A stretch of 64,000 nt of DNA from Verrucomicrobiota bacterium (GTDB taxonomy: Bacteria > Verrucomicrobiota > Verrucomicrobiia > Methylacidiphilales > UBA1321), in contig JABDHJ010000002.1 in NCBI GenBank assembly GCA_013285645.1, positions 1 to 64,000 on the forward strand, given 5' to 3'. Shown one piece after another: positions 17,171-26,653 of this stretch; position 1 is the first letter of the stretch; each line of letters opens with the position of its first letter. The notes beneath the pieces were generated by a model that saw only the letters and a program-made list of their open reading frames with translations, had not been told where the DNA came from and did no database searches. The translations under genes were made by a program, and so were the position numbers.

Positions 17171-17254
17171 GGATTTAGGCGAATTCTCCGGAAAAAAATG
17201 ACATCATGCAGACGGAGAACACAAAAGTGGCAATCGCATTTACAGAATGTTGAG

Positions 17255-20200
17255 TTATTTAAATATTAGATTATAGGCGATTTGCAGGCTCCCTTGGGTT
17301 TCTGTTAAAGTGATTTGTAGATCGGCAGTTTTGCACTTAATCAGCCAGACAACTGTGCTGGTCTCGAAGGCGTTTGACGTAAGTAGTTTTTTGATAGGTT
17401 CGCCGAATTGCTGTTGATACGCGGCTACTGCTTCAGACAAAGCGGGAGGTTGCGTAAAATTGGCGACGATTTTGCTTAACCGGGAGTTTTGAAATTCGAC
17501 TTCGATATTAGCCGGAGCGTTTAGAATAACCTCGGCCTCATAGATAACGATGGAACTGTTCGGATTCGGGGGCAGTTCAGGCCCACCAATGCTGGTTCTT
17601 ACGAAATTACTCTCGCGTAAAATCTGATGGACGGTGGCATAATCGTCGCCCCATTTGACTCCAGGCAACGGATTCCAAACCTCAGTTAAAGCGTGGTTGC
17701 TCGCAGTATTGTCGGTATTGCGAACGGAAGTAGTCGTAGGTTCGGTTGGCAAAGCGGGTTCTTCTGGTTTGGGAACTGCTGCCATGCCTCCGTAACTAGA
17801 CACGTTTAGCACGCTCATAAATAAGTCCTTGCTTCCATTCCATGATAACTCGTTTGCGCTTTCACTTCGCTCAAGCACTTTACGCAAGGCAAAATCATAA
17901 CCTTCCAAAAGGTAGGTAAAGTTCGTCGGGAACCAAAGATCGTACTTCACCGGATCAACCAAAATGGGCGCTCGACCGTAAGAACGAATTGCGAGGATCT
18001 GATCCAGCGGGGAGACGAATCCGCCCGAAGCCCGGGCGATGGAGGTGTCCATATCAAAATTCGTATTATGGGCATTATCGACCGCCGCAATAAAAATCTT
18101 CTTGGAAGGGATCGCTCCCTCCAACGGTCGCCCATCGGCACTGACCATGGCAAAACTGATGAATGGCTGGTTAAAATCTCCAACCAGAATTCCGTCGTGG
18201 AACTGATAACGACCGCCGGTTTTTCCTACATAGGCATGGACTAATGGCGCATCGATGATCATTCGTTGGCGATCAGGATCGTAGGTAACCGTTCGATCCA
18301 TGGTATCCTCAGCGCCCATCGGGCGGTCGACCTGCATACCCCCCGTCGGCTCTCCAGTGAAGGAGATAACGCTGCCCTGCGTGAAGGTGTCGGCGCGTTG
18401 ATCGATGCCGTTAAAATGTTCGTAGCTAAAAATGGCGTCGTTCGCCAATTGGTAAACAACAGGTGATTTCGCCGGAGGGATGGCACCTTCCAAAAAAATG
18501 CGTCCAGCAATCGCAATCGTCGAACCCATGACCGGATCGAAGGCAAAGTGAGTCCCCGACCAGTAATCCTGCTTACTGATATATTGAAGCGACCCGGCAA
18601 GATACATTTCCACCGGCGTGCGATCAGAATTGCGTTCGTTGGGTGCATGATAAAAATGAAAAAAGACTCCATCCCAATCCTGTCGACCAGCCAGTGCGGC
18701 TACCCTTAGCGGAAATTCTCCTCGGAACGGATTCGTGTTTCCCGAGTTAGTTTCATAGACTAGGGTGGCTTTGTCTTTAACCGTATGATTTTCGAAAACG
18801 TACATTGATGGCGGTCCGGTCAAACTGGATGTCAACGCCCATTGATAGTTACTGATGGAAACGGTATCTCCCGACAGGGCATCGGCAGCGAGCCAGGGGA
18901 TGCTTGGGGTGAATTGTGTGTCGAAGACGAAGGGGATGACATTCACCCCCACCCCCGCCGGGGCCTGAGAACGGCAAAATTCGTGAAAATCCCGGTTAAA
19001 CATCACCACGAGGTCAACTATGAAGTGGACATAATCGTCCCGGCGCGCCTTGGGGAAGCTATTCCGCTCGTTGAGTGTGGGACCAAGATGAACGACACCG
19101 TGGTCTAGAGATTCATCGTTACCCAGTGTCCCCCAAGCTTGCTTGAGCCCGGTATCGTTATGATAGCGAGTCTTAAGCCATGCGTTCCATTTTGTCCGCA
19201 GTTCGGCACGAAAAAAAACCGGCCAGTTGTCCAACTCGTTCTGCAAAGCTTTCATAACGAAACCGTTCTCATTCTGGACTTCCCAGACGGCGACAGCCTC
19301 CTCCTCGGCGTAGCGCTTTCCCGTGTAGGGATTAACATGGTTGAGAAAGGCGGTCGCGTTGGCCTTAAACACCTTTTGCGTCCGATCATCGAAGTAAAGC
19401 AGTAACCCGTCGATCATTCCCGGTCGCTTGTACTTGCCTAGAAGGGTGTGGATTCCTTCTTTCCATTGCGGCCAATCGGCTCCTCCGGCGATAAAGGAAT
19501 CGTCCTGCACTAGCCCGTTAAGATTATCGTTAACCGGAGGGGAACCACCCAATCCTCCTGCAACCCAAATAAAGAATCCCTGTTTCTTTAACTCTGCGAA
19601 AAAGCGATCGTATTGATCCATAAAAGAACCGTCGCCCATCTTGCTTTGAGGGGGGACGCCGGTTTTGATGGATGCATCATTCCAAAAATCCTTAGGCCCC
19701 CAGAGGCGAATGGCGTTGAAACCGACTTTTCTGAGACGGGCCACCATATCGAGGTTCGGCGAATCATTTCGGTTGAGCCCCCAAAGACGCAATCGCTGAT
19801 CTCCATAGTAGAGTTTGCCATTCTTGACTTGCGCATACACTCCGATCGTCGGCTTCACCGGATTATCAAAAATGTCGGCTTGCGAATACTTTTTGAAAAC
19901 GATGGTCAGGAGAAAATCACGTTCCGATTCCGGCATCAGATCCATTTTAGGAACATCTACTCCACCGTCTGCCATCAGCAATATTCCATAATCTGGCCAT
20001 ACACCCGTGATCCATTTTTGTAGAAGTTGGGCAAAAGCTACACGAGTTTCGTGAGGAGTTTCCACATCTTGTCCATTCAGACTTAGATAGCCCAGCGCCT
20101 GCGCCTGGTAATCCGTGCCCGATTGAATTGCACCTCCCTGATAATCCCGCAACATCCGGTAGATAGATATTTTTACGTTCTTCGGAACAACCCCATCGAC

Positions 20201-20542
20201 CTTGAGTTGAAGTGCCGCTTCCTGAAGATCTTCCGGCTTCACAAGTATTCGTCGCAGTAGCGGTAGGTCGGCGTGGATAATTAATTTTCCATCCAACGAT
20301 CCGCCAAGAACTAATCGAGGTGTTGCAGCTTTCGTCCCGTTGAGCGGAGCAGAAGCAGTTTGATTTATTCCATCGAGAGGCAAAGACTGCGAGGCCAATA
20401 AGGGAATCGTGAGCGTTACGGTCGAGTCTTGAGACGAATCCAGAAAGTTTTGTCCGGGTGCCACCGAGTTAAAAAATCCTCCCACTAACCCTACACCCAG
20501 GACTAGACATGCGAGATGATTGCGATGTGTCGGGTAATTCAT
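17255..20542 (-). CDS. Large secreted clan GH-A glycoside hydrolase-like protein
   Basis: The 1095-residue product begins with a signal peptide (hydrophobic core LACLVLGVGLVGGFF). Residues about 35-230 resemble a DNRLRE-type beta-sandwich. A TIM barrel follows from about 235, introduced by GKLYYGDQRLRLWGLN and GFNAIRLWG, as in GH5/GH42-like enzymes. The probable acid/base glutamate lies in VQNENG (near 422) and the nucleophile in LVYETNSGN (near 596). The C-terminal part (after about 800) is not recognised. It lies between the FAD oxidoreductase and the symporter, so it probably breaks a glycan outside the cytoplasm. The exact GH family and substrate are uncertain. Confidence 0.75.
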   Translation of the reverse strand: MNYPTHRNHLACLVLGVGLVGGFFNSVAPGQNFLDSSQDSTVTLTIPLLASQSLPLDGINQTASAPLNGTKAATPRLVLGGSLDGKLIIHADLPLLRRILVKPEDLQEAALQLKVDGVVPKNVKISIYRMLRDYQGGAIQSGTDYQAQALGYLSLNGQDVETPHETRVAFAQLLQKWITGVWPDYGILLMADGGVDVPKMDLMPESERDFLLTIVFKKYSQADIFDNPVKPTIGVYAQVKNGKLYYGDQRLRLWGLNRNDSPNLDMVARLRKVGFNAIRLWGPKDFWNDASIKTGVPPQSKMGDGSFMDQYDRFFAELKKQGFFIWVAGGLGGSPPVNDNLNGLVQDDSFIAGGADWPQWKEGIHTLLGKYKRPGMIDGLLLYFDDRTQKVFKANATAFLNHVNPYTGKRYAEEEAVAVWEVQNENGFVMKALQNELDNWPVFFRAELRTKWNAWLKTRYHNDTGLKQAWGTLGNDESLDHGVVHLGPTLNERNSFPKARRDDYVHFIVDLVVMFNRDFHEFCRSQAPAGVGVNVIPFVFDTQFTPSIPWLAADALSGDTVSISNYQWALTSSLTGPPSMYVFENHTVKDKATLVYETNSGNTNPFRGEFPLRVAALAGRQDWDGVFFHFYHAPNERNSDRTPVEMYLAGSLQYISKQDYWSGTHFAFDPVMGSTIAIAGRIFLEGAIPPAKSPVVYQLANDAIFSYEHFNGIDQRADTFTQGSVISFTGEPTGGMQVDRPMGAEDTMDRTVTYDPDRQRMIIDAPLVHAYVGKTGGRYQFHDGILVGDFNQPFISFAMVSADGRPLEGAIPSKKIFIAAVDNAHNTNFDMDTSIARASGGFVSPLDQILAIRSYGRAPILVDPVKYDLWFPTNFTYLLEGYDFALRKVLERSESANELSWNGSKDLFMSVLNVSSYGGMAAVPKPEEPALPTEPTTTSVRNTDNTASNHALTEVWNPLPGVKWGDDYATVHQILRESNFVRTSIGGPELPPNPNSSIVIYEAEVILNAPANIEVEFQNSRLSKIVANFTQPPALSEAVAAYQQQFGEPIKKLLTSNAFETSTVVWLIKCKTADLQITLTETQGSLQIAYNLIFK

Positions 20543-20612
20543 ACGCTAAATGTCCTGGTGCGCTTTCCCTCTGTTAACCCGCCTTCGAGTCCCGACCGTA
20601 TGGCCAAATAAC

Positions 20613-20855
20613 TCATTTTGCGGAAGACGCCTCAAGAAGAAGCAACATAGTCCGTTCGCGCCACAGGCCAGCCGTGATGCTTCCTCCCAAAAACGCCACT
20701 CGAACTTCTTCGGCACGGGAAATCTTGGCGAAGAAATTAGGGAGACCGTCGCGGGTATTTAATTCCACAGCGAGTGAGGCTGCCGCCCACGTCCACTGCA
20801 TTGAGATAAGTAGAATTATCCCCGTCCTGAACCAGTGTGTCGTGACGATTGCCAT
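20613..20855 (-). pseudogene. Truncated SGNH/GDSL hydrolase (N-terminal fragment)
   Basis: An 80-residue frame carries a signal peptide and then VRVAFLGGSITAG, the first conserved block with the catalytic serine of SGNH hydrolases. It then turns into unrelated sequence and stops. An intact enzyme needs about 200 more residues, including the DxxH block, and these are not found downstream. It sits 17 bases after the FAD oxidoreductase gene, so an esterase (possibly acting on acetylated glycans) was once part of the operon and was lost by deletion. Confidence 0.6.
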
Positions 20856-20872
20856 TTTCCTCGAGCTTCACG

Positions 20873-23161
20873 CTATGCATAGACTCCTATACCGAATACC
20901 GCTGCGGGACACGGGCCGTTCATGCGCTGAATACGCAGGACCAAACAACGGAGGGAGACTGGTTTCTCCAGCATCACCTCGCATCGCGCCAGATAATTTC
21001 CGGTCACTTTTGCCAACACCGCTCCCGCTTCTGTTTCCAGCTGAAAATCACTCGCCGTAAAAGGCATGGCTCTGTCCGGGTGCCAGAGCATGACTGACTC
21101 CATCGTATGGTCCCAGTCCGGATCCAAATCGATCACAACTCGGGTAATTTTCTGAGGTGTCGGCCATGTCATCGACAAGGTGGGAGCCAGGTCGGTCGGG
21201 TCAGCCACCCAGGCGTTGACAGTGGAAGTTGGCCGATAAATGCCGTTGCCAATTTGTTGGGCTGAAAAAGGGGCGATGGGAGCAGAAAGACCAAGAGCGA
21301 AGTTGTGCCCTGCAGGGCGTCGGCGGGGAGACCAAAGCTCAAACTCATCTACGCCGATATCACTGGTTCGTGCGGTATTGCCCGCCTGGTCGACTCCTCC
21401 CTGTGCGTGGTGATTAAAGAGTGTGAGAATACCGGTAACGCGTTGCGCGGTGCAGCGGATTTCCACATCTGCGTTGGCGAGAAAGACATAGTAGCCATAT
21501 TGAGCTTCTTTAAGCGCGCTGGAGCAGGAGATGGTAATCTCTTGCTCCTTGCCGGGTTGGAGAACATGGCTGGATTCTGTCAGGACTTGCTCAGGCGTAT
21601 AGTTGTGGACATCAGCACTCGTCATGAAGCGAGTCTTCAATGTCACGGCCTTATTAGCTCGAACGCGGAAGGTGGCACTCGGTACCGGGCCTGCCGCCAA
21701 CGGGAGCATTTGCGCCGAACCTTGCTTCAAGGAAATCCATTCTCCATCGGCGGGAAATTCTCGAATCACATACTCCGACGAAGCCGAGATGCTAGCTTGA
21801 AGTGCAACATCGTCTGGGTCTGCGTGTCTCAGGCCTCGTATATGCTGTCCCCCGCGAAGTAGTGTGCGTTGCAACGTTTTGAGATTCTCACCACGGCTGA
21901 GATCAGCCGGACGTAGTTTCTTCTGCGCGCATATCGCTGCCGCCACGCCAGCGGCTTGTCCGCAGTAGCCAAGTGATGCCATATTGCGCAAGGATCCGAA
22001 GGAAACGTGAGAACAACTTAGGATGCGACCGGCGAGGAAGAGATTCGAAATATTACGGCTGTACATGGTGCGATAAGGCACTGGGTAAGGACCCTTAGCG
22101 TGATAATGCGTGCAGGGAATCAGCTCACTGTAAATTCCATCTGCCGGGTGAAGATCCAGAGCCCAACCACCATACGCGACGTCATCCTCATGTTGACGCT
22201 GACGCACGACGTCTTGCTGATTGAGCATGTAATCTCCCTCAAAACGACGGCTTTCGCGTTTGCCGGGGATCGTGCCAACCCATTCGAGGGTTAAATTCGC
22301 CGCTTCTGGAAATTTTCCCGAATTTTTGAAATAATTCCAAACGCCATAAACTACTTTCCATAGCTCCCATTTGATTTTAGACGTTTCAAAAACGGTATCG
22401 AGACGTCCGCCGAACTCAATCCACCAAAGTTTGCAGCCAGACTCCTCAAGCTTAAAATCGCGATATCGTGGGATAACTTTTTCAATATCCTTGAGCGCAT
22501 AACTGGGCGGAACAAAAGGCACGGGTCGACCAGCATCTTTCGAGTAGAAGTAAATCGAATGTCCAAGGAGCTCTCCAAAGGCTTTGTCTGGAGCAAACGC
22601 CTCTCCAAACTCGTCCTTACCTTCAGCTCCGATACGAAACGCCGCTCCCGCCAGAAAACCCAAAATACCATCGCCCGAAGCGTCACAGAAAAGGCCCGCC
22701 TTCAGTTCATAGAATGTCTGGTTTTGGCTGTTGAAAGCGCAGGCGGCGGAGATGGAGTCCGCCTCTCCCTTTTCGATGCTGTAAACGGCAGTATCTAGAA
22801 GAAGGGTCAGGTTCGATTCCGCCAAGACCATGTCGAGAAACACGGTATCCAGGAGATGAGCGTTTCCGCCGTGATTCCGGTAGATATTGTGCATCAGAAT
22901 TTCGTTCATCACACCGCTTTCGCGAGCCCATCGATTGTTATTATAGCCGTGCGAAGTCGCACCGTTCATCCAAAGTCGAACTTCGCTTGAAGCGTTGCCC
23001 CCCAGCACTGGGCGGTCTTGCACGAGAATCACGGAAGCGCCTTCGCGAGCCGCCGTAATGGCGAAACAAACACCGGCGACACCGCCTCCAACTACCACGA
23101 TATCGGCGGTGAGAATTTCAGTGGGCAGTTCGCGCTGGGTTTGAGGAGGGAAGTTTTGCAT
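20873..23161 (-). CDS. FAD-dependent oxidoreductase with C-terminal beta domain
   Basis: The 762-residue protein has an N-terminal FAD-binding fold: ADIVVVGGGVAGVCFAITAAREG (GxGxxG near residue 26) and the second nucleotide-contact region FCDASGDGILG. It belongs to the FAD_oxidored group common in Verrucomicrobiota and Planctomycetota sugar-degrading operons. Residues from about 480 on form a separate beta-rich, carbohydrate-binding-like domain. No signal peptide is present. It heads the minus-strand operon with the GH-A hydrolase and symporter, and the LacI-type palindrome at 23396 lies 235 bases upstream. A role in oxidising a sugar or sugar acid is likely but not proven. Confidence 0.82.
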   Translation of the reverse strand: MQNFPPQTQRELPTEILTADIVVVGGGVAGVCFAITAAREGASVILVQDRPVLGGNASSEVRLWMNGATSHGYNNNRWARESGVMNEILMHNIYRNHGGNAHLLDTVFLDMVLAESNLTLLLDTAVYSIEKGEADSISAACAFNSQNQTFYELKAGLFCDASGDGILGFLAGAAFRIGAEGKDEFGEAFAPDKAFGELLGHSIYFYSKDAGRPVPFVPPSYALKDIEKVIPRYRDFKLEESGCKLWWIEFGGRLDTVFETSKIKWELWKVVYGVWNYFKNSGKFPEAANLTLEWVGTIPGKRESRRFEGDYMLNQQDVVRQRQHEDDVAYGGWALDLHPADGIYSELIPCTHYHAKGPYPVPYRTMYSRNISNLFLAGRILSCSHVSFGSLRNMASLGYCGQAAGVAAAICAQKKLRPADLSRGENLKTLQRTLLRGGQHIRGLRHADPDDVALQASISASSEYVIREFPADGEWISLKQGSAQMLPLAAGPVPSATFRVRANKAVTLKTRFMTSADVHNYTPEQVLTESSHVLQPGKEQEITISCSSALKEAQYGYYVFLANADVEIRCTAQRVTGILTLFNHHAQGGVDQAGNTARTSDIGVDEFELWSPRRRPAGHNFALGLSAPIAPFSAQQIGNGIYRPTSTVNAWVADPTDLAPTLSMTWPTPQKITRVVIDLDPDWDHTMESVMLWHPDRAMPFTASDFQLETEAGAVLAKVTGNYLARCEVMLEKPVSLRCLVLRIQRMNGPCPAAVFGIGVYA

Positions 23162-23578
23162 GACGAGTAGATTGATTCTGAAATTATTAACTTCTTAATC
23201 GGTGACTATCTCAGAAAATTATGAATTATTGAGATGCCACGGCAGGTGATTTCCGATTGGTGGCTCTGGCGTAACAACGCCGGGTTAAGCAACCGCTCCG
23301 CGCGAGATATTTTCCAATCTCCGTGTGCTTATGCTCGCTGATCATTATTTATGGAAGCTGTACTGGATTCATTATTTGGGCCAACAAAAGGTGACTGTTA
23401 ATGTAACAATTTCTCCATGCCGAGGGCGGGTTGGAAATCGATTCCGATTACTGACGCTCTTCGCTGCGCTTGAGTGACGAACTCATGAGAAGCAAGCGGC
23501 TTTTATGGGAGTCTAAGAACTTGCTGAAAAAGGCGTTCACGAACTCAAACGCTTGCTGAGGCAGATTGGTCCGGAGGA
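23162..23578. other. Intergenic control region of the FAD operon
   Basis: This 417-base gap between two minus-strand genes holds no credible gene. Its clear element is the 13-bp palindrome at 23396-23408. It must contain the promoter of the FAD oxidoreductase operon and the 3' end of the AraC transcript. Confidence 0.6.
23396..23408. promoter_or_regulatory. LacI-type operator, copy 1 (FAD operon)
   Basis: TGTTA-ATG-TAACA is a perfect 5-bp-arm palindrome and is identical over 16 bases (TGTTAATGTAACAATT) to the site at 36285. It lies 235 bases upstream of the FAD oxidoreductase start. Confidence 0.7.
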
Positions 23579-24361
23579 TCAGGCTTTGGGGCTAGCTTGG
23601 GTTTTTCGGCGCAACTCGCGGGGACAGCAGTTAAAATGGCGTCGCACGGCTTTATTGAAGGCATGGAGATCGGCAAATCCTACGTCGAAAGCTATGCTCT
23701 TGATTGGTGTCGACGATTTTTGGAGCAAATGGCGGGCTTTAGTCATCCGTCTCTCCAAGATGTAGCCCTTCACCGTTTGCGACAGTGCGGCGCGAAATAG
23801 CCGGGTGAGGTGATTGTGGGAAAGCTCAGCCTCCCGGGCGAGTGACTCGACCAGCAGCGGTTCGTGGAGTCGCAATTCGATTCGACGAATGGTTTCGGTC
23901 ACGGCGGCGTGGACTTTTTTTCGACGGCCCTGATCGTGTTTATCGACCGCGCTCCAGAGAAGATCCCATAAACGGACTTCGGCCCGCAAAGGTTGGGTGG
24001 GGAACATTCCGGCGGCTTCTTCAAAGAGGCGGTAGCAATGAGAGAACTCATGCCCGGTGTCCTGCAACGCGGGTACCGTCCAGATTGGACCGGAGGCAGG
24101 AAGCTTGAAATGGGCGAAAAGGTGCTCGGAATGGCCTTGAAACCGGTAGACGAGGTCAGCGTTGGGCGGGACAACGCTGAGATCCCCCGGCTTGATGTCA
24201 AGTTCGACTCCGTTGATTGAAAAACGGGCATGATAGCAGTAAAGATGAAGGCACCAGAGTCCTTGAAGATGGTAGCTTTCAGTTGGAAGCCGGCCATGGA
24301 CACCGCGCCCGATCATCTGCAAGCGAGGTCTCTGTTCGAGCGGCAATTTAAAAGTCAACAT
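23579..24361 (-). CDS. AraC-family transcriptional regulator
   Basis: The 260-residue protein has an N-terminal cupin-like sensing part (DIKPGDLSVVPPNADL) and a C-terminal double helix-turn-helix (about 160-255). The latter shows LVESLAREAELSHNHLTRLFRAA and IAFDVGFADLHAFNKAVRRHF, the two AraC recognition regions. The second region reads HFNCCPRELRR where many members have GxSPxxYR. It is divergent from the PhyH dioxygenase gene with 93 bases between starts, so that gene and its own are the first candidate targets. AraC proteins in such loci usually activate in response to a sugar. Confidence 0.87.
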   Translation of the reverse strand: MLTFKLPLEQRPRLQMIGRGVHGRLPTESYHLQGLWCLHLYCYHARFSINGVELDIKPGDLSVVPPNADLVYRFQGHSEHLFAHFKLPASGPIWTVPALQDTGHEFSHCYRLFEEAAGMFPTQPLRAEVRLWDLLWSAVDKHDQGRRKKVHAAVTETIRRIELRLHEPLLVESLAREAELSHNHLTRLFRAALSQTVKGYILERRMTKARHLLQKSSTPIKSIAFDVGFADLHAFNKAVRRHFNCCPRELRRKTQASPKA

Positions 24362-24454
24362 GATGGGGCGTCCTGAAAGCCATGGTGAATTTTTACCACA
24401 AATGATGAATTCGGGCCATTTCTAAAAATTAGCCCTCCTGATATCTTCGAAGCC

Positions 24455-25372
24455 ATGAACACGACTCAGGAAATCAATCCTCAATTGCTGGAGACCTTGA
24501 TCCCGGAAATGCCTGTGATCAATACAGGCTCTCTTACGGCGGAACAAAGAGCCTTCTATGACCGGGAAGGTTATCTGGTCTTACCTTCCCTCCTATCTCA
24601 CGATGAACTGAAGCCAGTCCGCGAAGCTCTTGAACAAAAAGTCTCTGAAATCGCTGAATCCCTACGCGCCGACGGGTTGATTACAGACAAGCGAGAGAAC
24701 GATCCCTTCGAGACGCGCCTAGTCAATCTCTTCAAGAAATTGACCGAGGCCGATTTTCTAAAATATGGGCGAAGCTGGCGTGATCTTTATCCGGGTTATT
24801 TTCATCTGATGTCCAACTCCAAAATTCTTGATGCCGTCGAGTCGCTCATCGGCAGCGAGATTTTTGCTAACCCGGTCTATAACGCCAGGCCGAAAGTACC
24901 CGGCGTTGCGGCAGGCGCGGTGCCCTGGCACCAGGATCGCTCTTACTGGCCTTCTGCAAACTGGAATCCGGTGATTACGGTTTGGATTCCGCTCGTAGAC
25001 ACCAATAAAGTGAACGGATGCCTTCACGTTTGGCCGCGCACCCATAAAACGCGCCTTGTCGAATATCACAGTGAGACCCATACAGGCACCGGCTATACCG
25101 AAATCGATCTGAAGGAAGAGGCAGATCGCCACGCCGTGGCGTTGCCAGTGAAAGCGGGCTCAGCAATTCTTTTTAACGATCGGTGCATTCACATGTCGAC
25201 GCCGAACAAATCGGACCATGTTCGTTGGAGCGTCGATCTCCGTTACCAGCCGACGGGCCAGGAGCGGATGAATCAGTATGGCGTCGGTTTTCTGGCCCGG
25301 AGCCGGGCATTCCCCAACCGGGTGGCTACTTTGGAAGACTGGCAGGCAGGACGTGACGAACATGAAGTGTAA
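24455..25372 (+). CDS. Phytanoyl-CoA dioxygenase (PhyH)-family protein
   Basis: The 305-residue protein has the PhyH start DREGYLVLPSLLSHDEL and the Fe(II)-binding triad of 2-oxoglutarate oxygenases: the HxD of WHQDRSYW (near residue 156) and a distal histidine in CIHMS (near 244), followed by an arginine suited to 2-oxoglutarate binding. It should hydroxylate a small substrate with O2 and 2-oxoglutarate. In marine and soil Verrucomicrobiota such genes often sit among glycan-degradation genes, but the substrate is not known. It is divergent from an AraC regulator and stands alone, because the LacI gene downstream runs the other way. Confidence 0.88.
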   Translation: MNTTQEINPQLLETLIPEMPVINTGSLTAEQRAFYDREGYLVLPSLLSHDELKPVREALEQKVSEIAESLRADGLITDKRENDPFETRLVNLFKKLTEADFLKYGRSWRDLYPGYFHLMSNSKILDAVESLIGSEIFANPVYNARPKVPGVAAGAVPWHQDRSYWPSANWNPVITVWIPLVDTNKVNGCLHVWPRTHKTRLVEYHSETHTGTGYTEIDLKEEADRHAVALPVKAGSAILFNDRCIHMSTPNKSDHVRWSVDLRYQPTGQERMNQYGVGFLARSRAFPNRVATLEDWQAGRDEHEV

Positions 25373-25409
25373 CTGACGATCAACATCAGCGACTAGCCCG
25401 CGGTACACT

Positions 25410-26453
25410 TCACGCCGATGGAAAACTAAGCCCGTCGCGCCAGGAACCCTCGATCATGATTGTCTGGGGATGATCGGGCAGCCCGAATTCCCGGCGCTGC
25501 AACTCGCTTAGAACCAAGTCAACTGTGTGGGATCCGAGGATGTCGTAATGTTGATCGATGCCGGCGAATTCGGGCGTCTCGGTCGCAACATCCAAACACA
25601 CAAGGCGAAAGCGACCGCGCTTGAAATGATCATGTATCCAACGGGCCTCATCCAGAAAGCTGCAGATAACAACGTCCGGCTTCGTTTGTTTGAGCCATGT
25701 CAAAAAACGGCGCTCTTCCCAATTGGTGTAGCGATGGACTTGACTTGCAAGGTCTGCTATCACGCCGGTCTGATTGGCCAGAAACGAAGCGACATACGTC
25801 CCCTGAGTGCGCGCATTCATGAGAGAAGAGATAATAAATCCGATTCTTTTTCCTCCCTGCTTCCGGATCTTTCGCAAGGCAAGGATCATGGCCATGTAGT
25901 GATGATGCTGCACCCGGTTGATGCGTGGTTTCCAAAGCGAGCTTCCCACGGCTGCAACTGCGTAGCGACTCCAAGTGAGCCGAATGTGGCCGTGCGGTTG
26001 ACTGACAGTGGGACCGATAATCAACCCGCGAATATTTCGCATCCGAAACATCTTCTCCAACCGGGAAAAACTCGATGTCTTTTCCTTCAGCCAAATGATC
26101 TCGGGATGGTAGCCAAAATCAGTGGCCCGCTTCACCGAGCCTTCGTAAAAACGGCTCATGAACACGTTATTCTCGGAAAAGGGATGGAGAAGATAGGCTA
26201 AGGTTTCTCGATAAGTCGGCGATGATCTCCGCACAAAGGCGCCCATCACCGATGTGATCCTTGGGTCAGGTTCATAGCCCAACTTTTGGGCGGTCTCTAA
26301 AATGCGTGCTCGCAATTCAGGCCGTACGGAGGCATTTTTCTTGAATGCGCGGCTCACAGTCATGGATGACACGCCGACCACTTCTGCAACTTGTCTCAGG
26401 GAGTGACGATACTGCGGGGCTCGTGAGGCCTTGGCATTTGCAACATGCTCCAT
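25410..26453 (-). CDS. LacI-family transcriptional regulator
   Basis: The 347-residue protein has the LacI DNA-binding head: SLRQVAEVVGVSSMTVSRAF, followed by the hinge-proximal ILETAQKLGYEPDPRI (residues about 16-75). A periplasmic-binding-protein-like effector domain follows (GLIIGPTVS, GKRIGFIISS). The YEPDP-x-I-xxxMGAFVRR variant is usual in Verrucomicrobiota. A TGTTA-CAA-TAACA palindrome lies 28 bases upstream of its ATG, as expected for autoregulation. The same palindrome occurs four more times in front of carbohydrate and surface-protein genes, so this is the best candidate for the local master repressor. The effector is likely a sugar, perhaps fucose-related. Confidence 0.9.
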   Translation of the reverse strand: MEHVANAKASRAPQYRHSLRQVAEVVGVSSMTVSRAFKKNASVRPELRARILETAQKLGYEPDPRITSVMGAFVRRSSPTYRETLAYLLHPFSENNVFMSRFYEGSVKRATDFGYHPEIIWLKEKTSSFSRLEKMFRMRNIRGLIIGPTVSQPHGHIRLTWSRYAVAAVGSSLWKPRINRVQHHHYMAMILALRKIRKQGGKRIGFIISSLMNARTQGTYVASFLANQTGVIADLASQVHRYTNWEERRFLTWLKQTKPDVVICSFLDEARWIHDHFKRGRFRLVCLDVATETPEFAGIDQHYDILGSHTVDLVLSELQRREFGLPDHPQTIMIEGSWRDGLSFPSA

Positions 26454-26481
26454 AGGTGGAAGTTAAGAATATCTCTGCGAA

Positions 26482-26494
26482 TGTTACAATAACA
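26482..26494. promoter_or_regulatory. LacI-type operator, copy 2 (LacI gene / prepilin cassette)
   Basis: TGTTA-CAA-TAACA lies 28 bases upstream of the LacI start and 160 bases upstream of the first prepilin gene, so it can act on both divergent units. Confidence 0.7.
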
Positions 26495-26545
26495 ATCGAA
26501 TGTCATTTGAATAAAAGCAGCTTAAGCGGTTTCATGGTATCAGCG

Positions 26546-26638
26546 ATGAAGCCCGTCCAATTGCAAACTCTTACGGTCGATTTATGCATTATCGGCGCAG
26601 GAATTTCAGGGCTTATCGCCCACCGCGCGAATGTTTGA
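26546..26638 (+). pseudogene. N-terminal fragment of an FAD-dependent enzyme
   Basis: A 30-residue stretch, VDLCIIGAGISGLIAHRA, is an unmistakable FAD-binding GxGxxG start, but the frame stops at once. A working enzyme would need several hundred more residues; the next gene begins 15 bases later with an unrelated sequence. It looks like the start of a deleted oxidoreductase gene, with the prepilin cassette now joined to its former promoter. Confidence 0.55.
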
Positions 26639-26653
26639 AATTCGAGCCTCCTA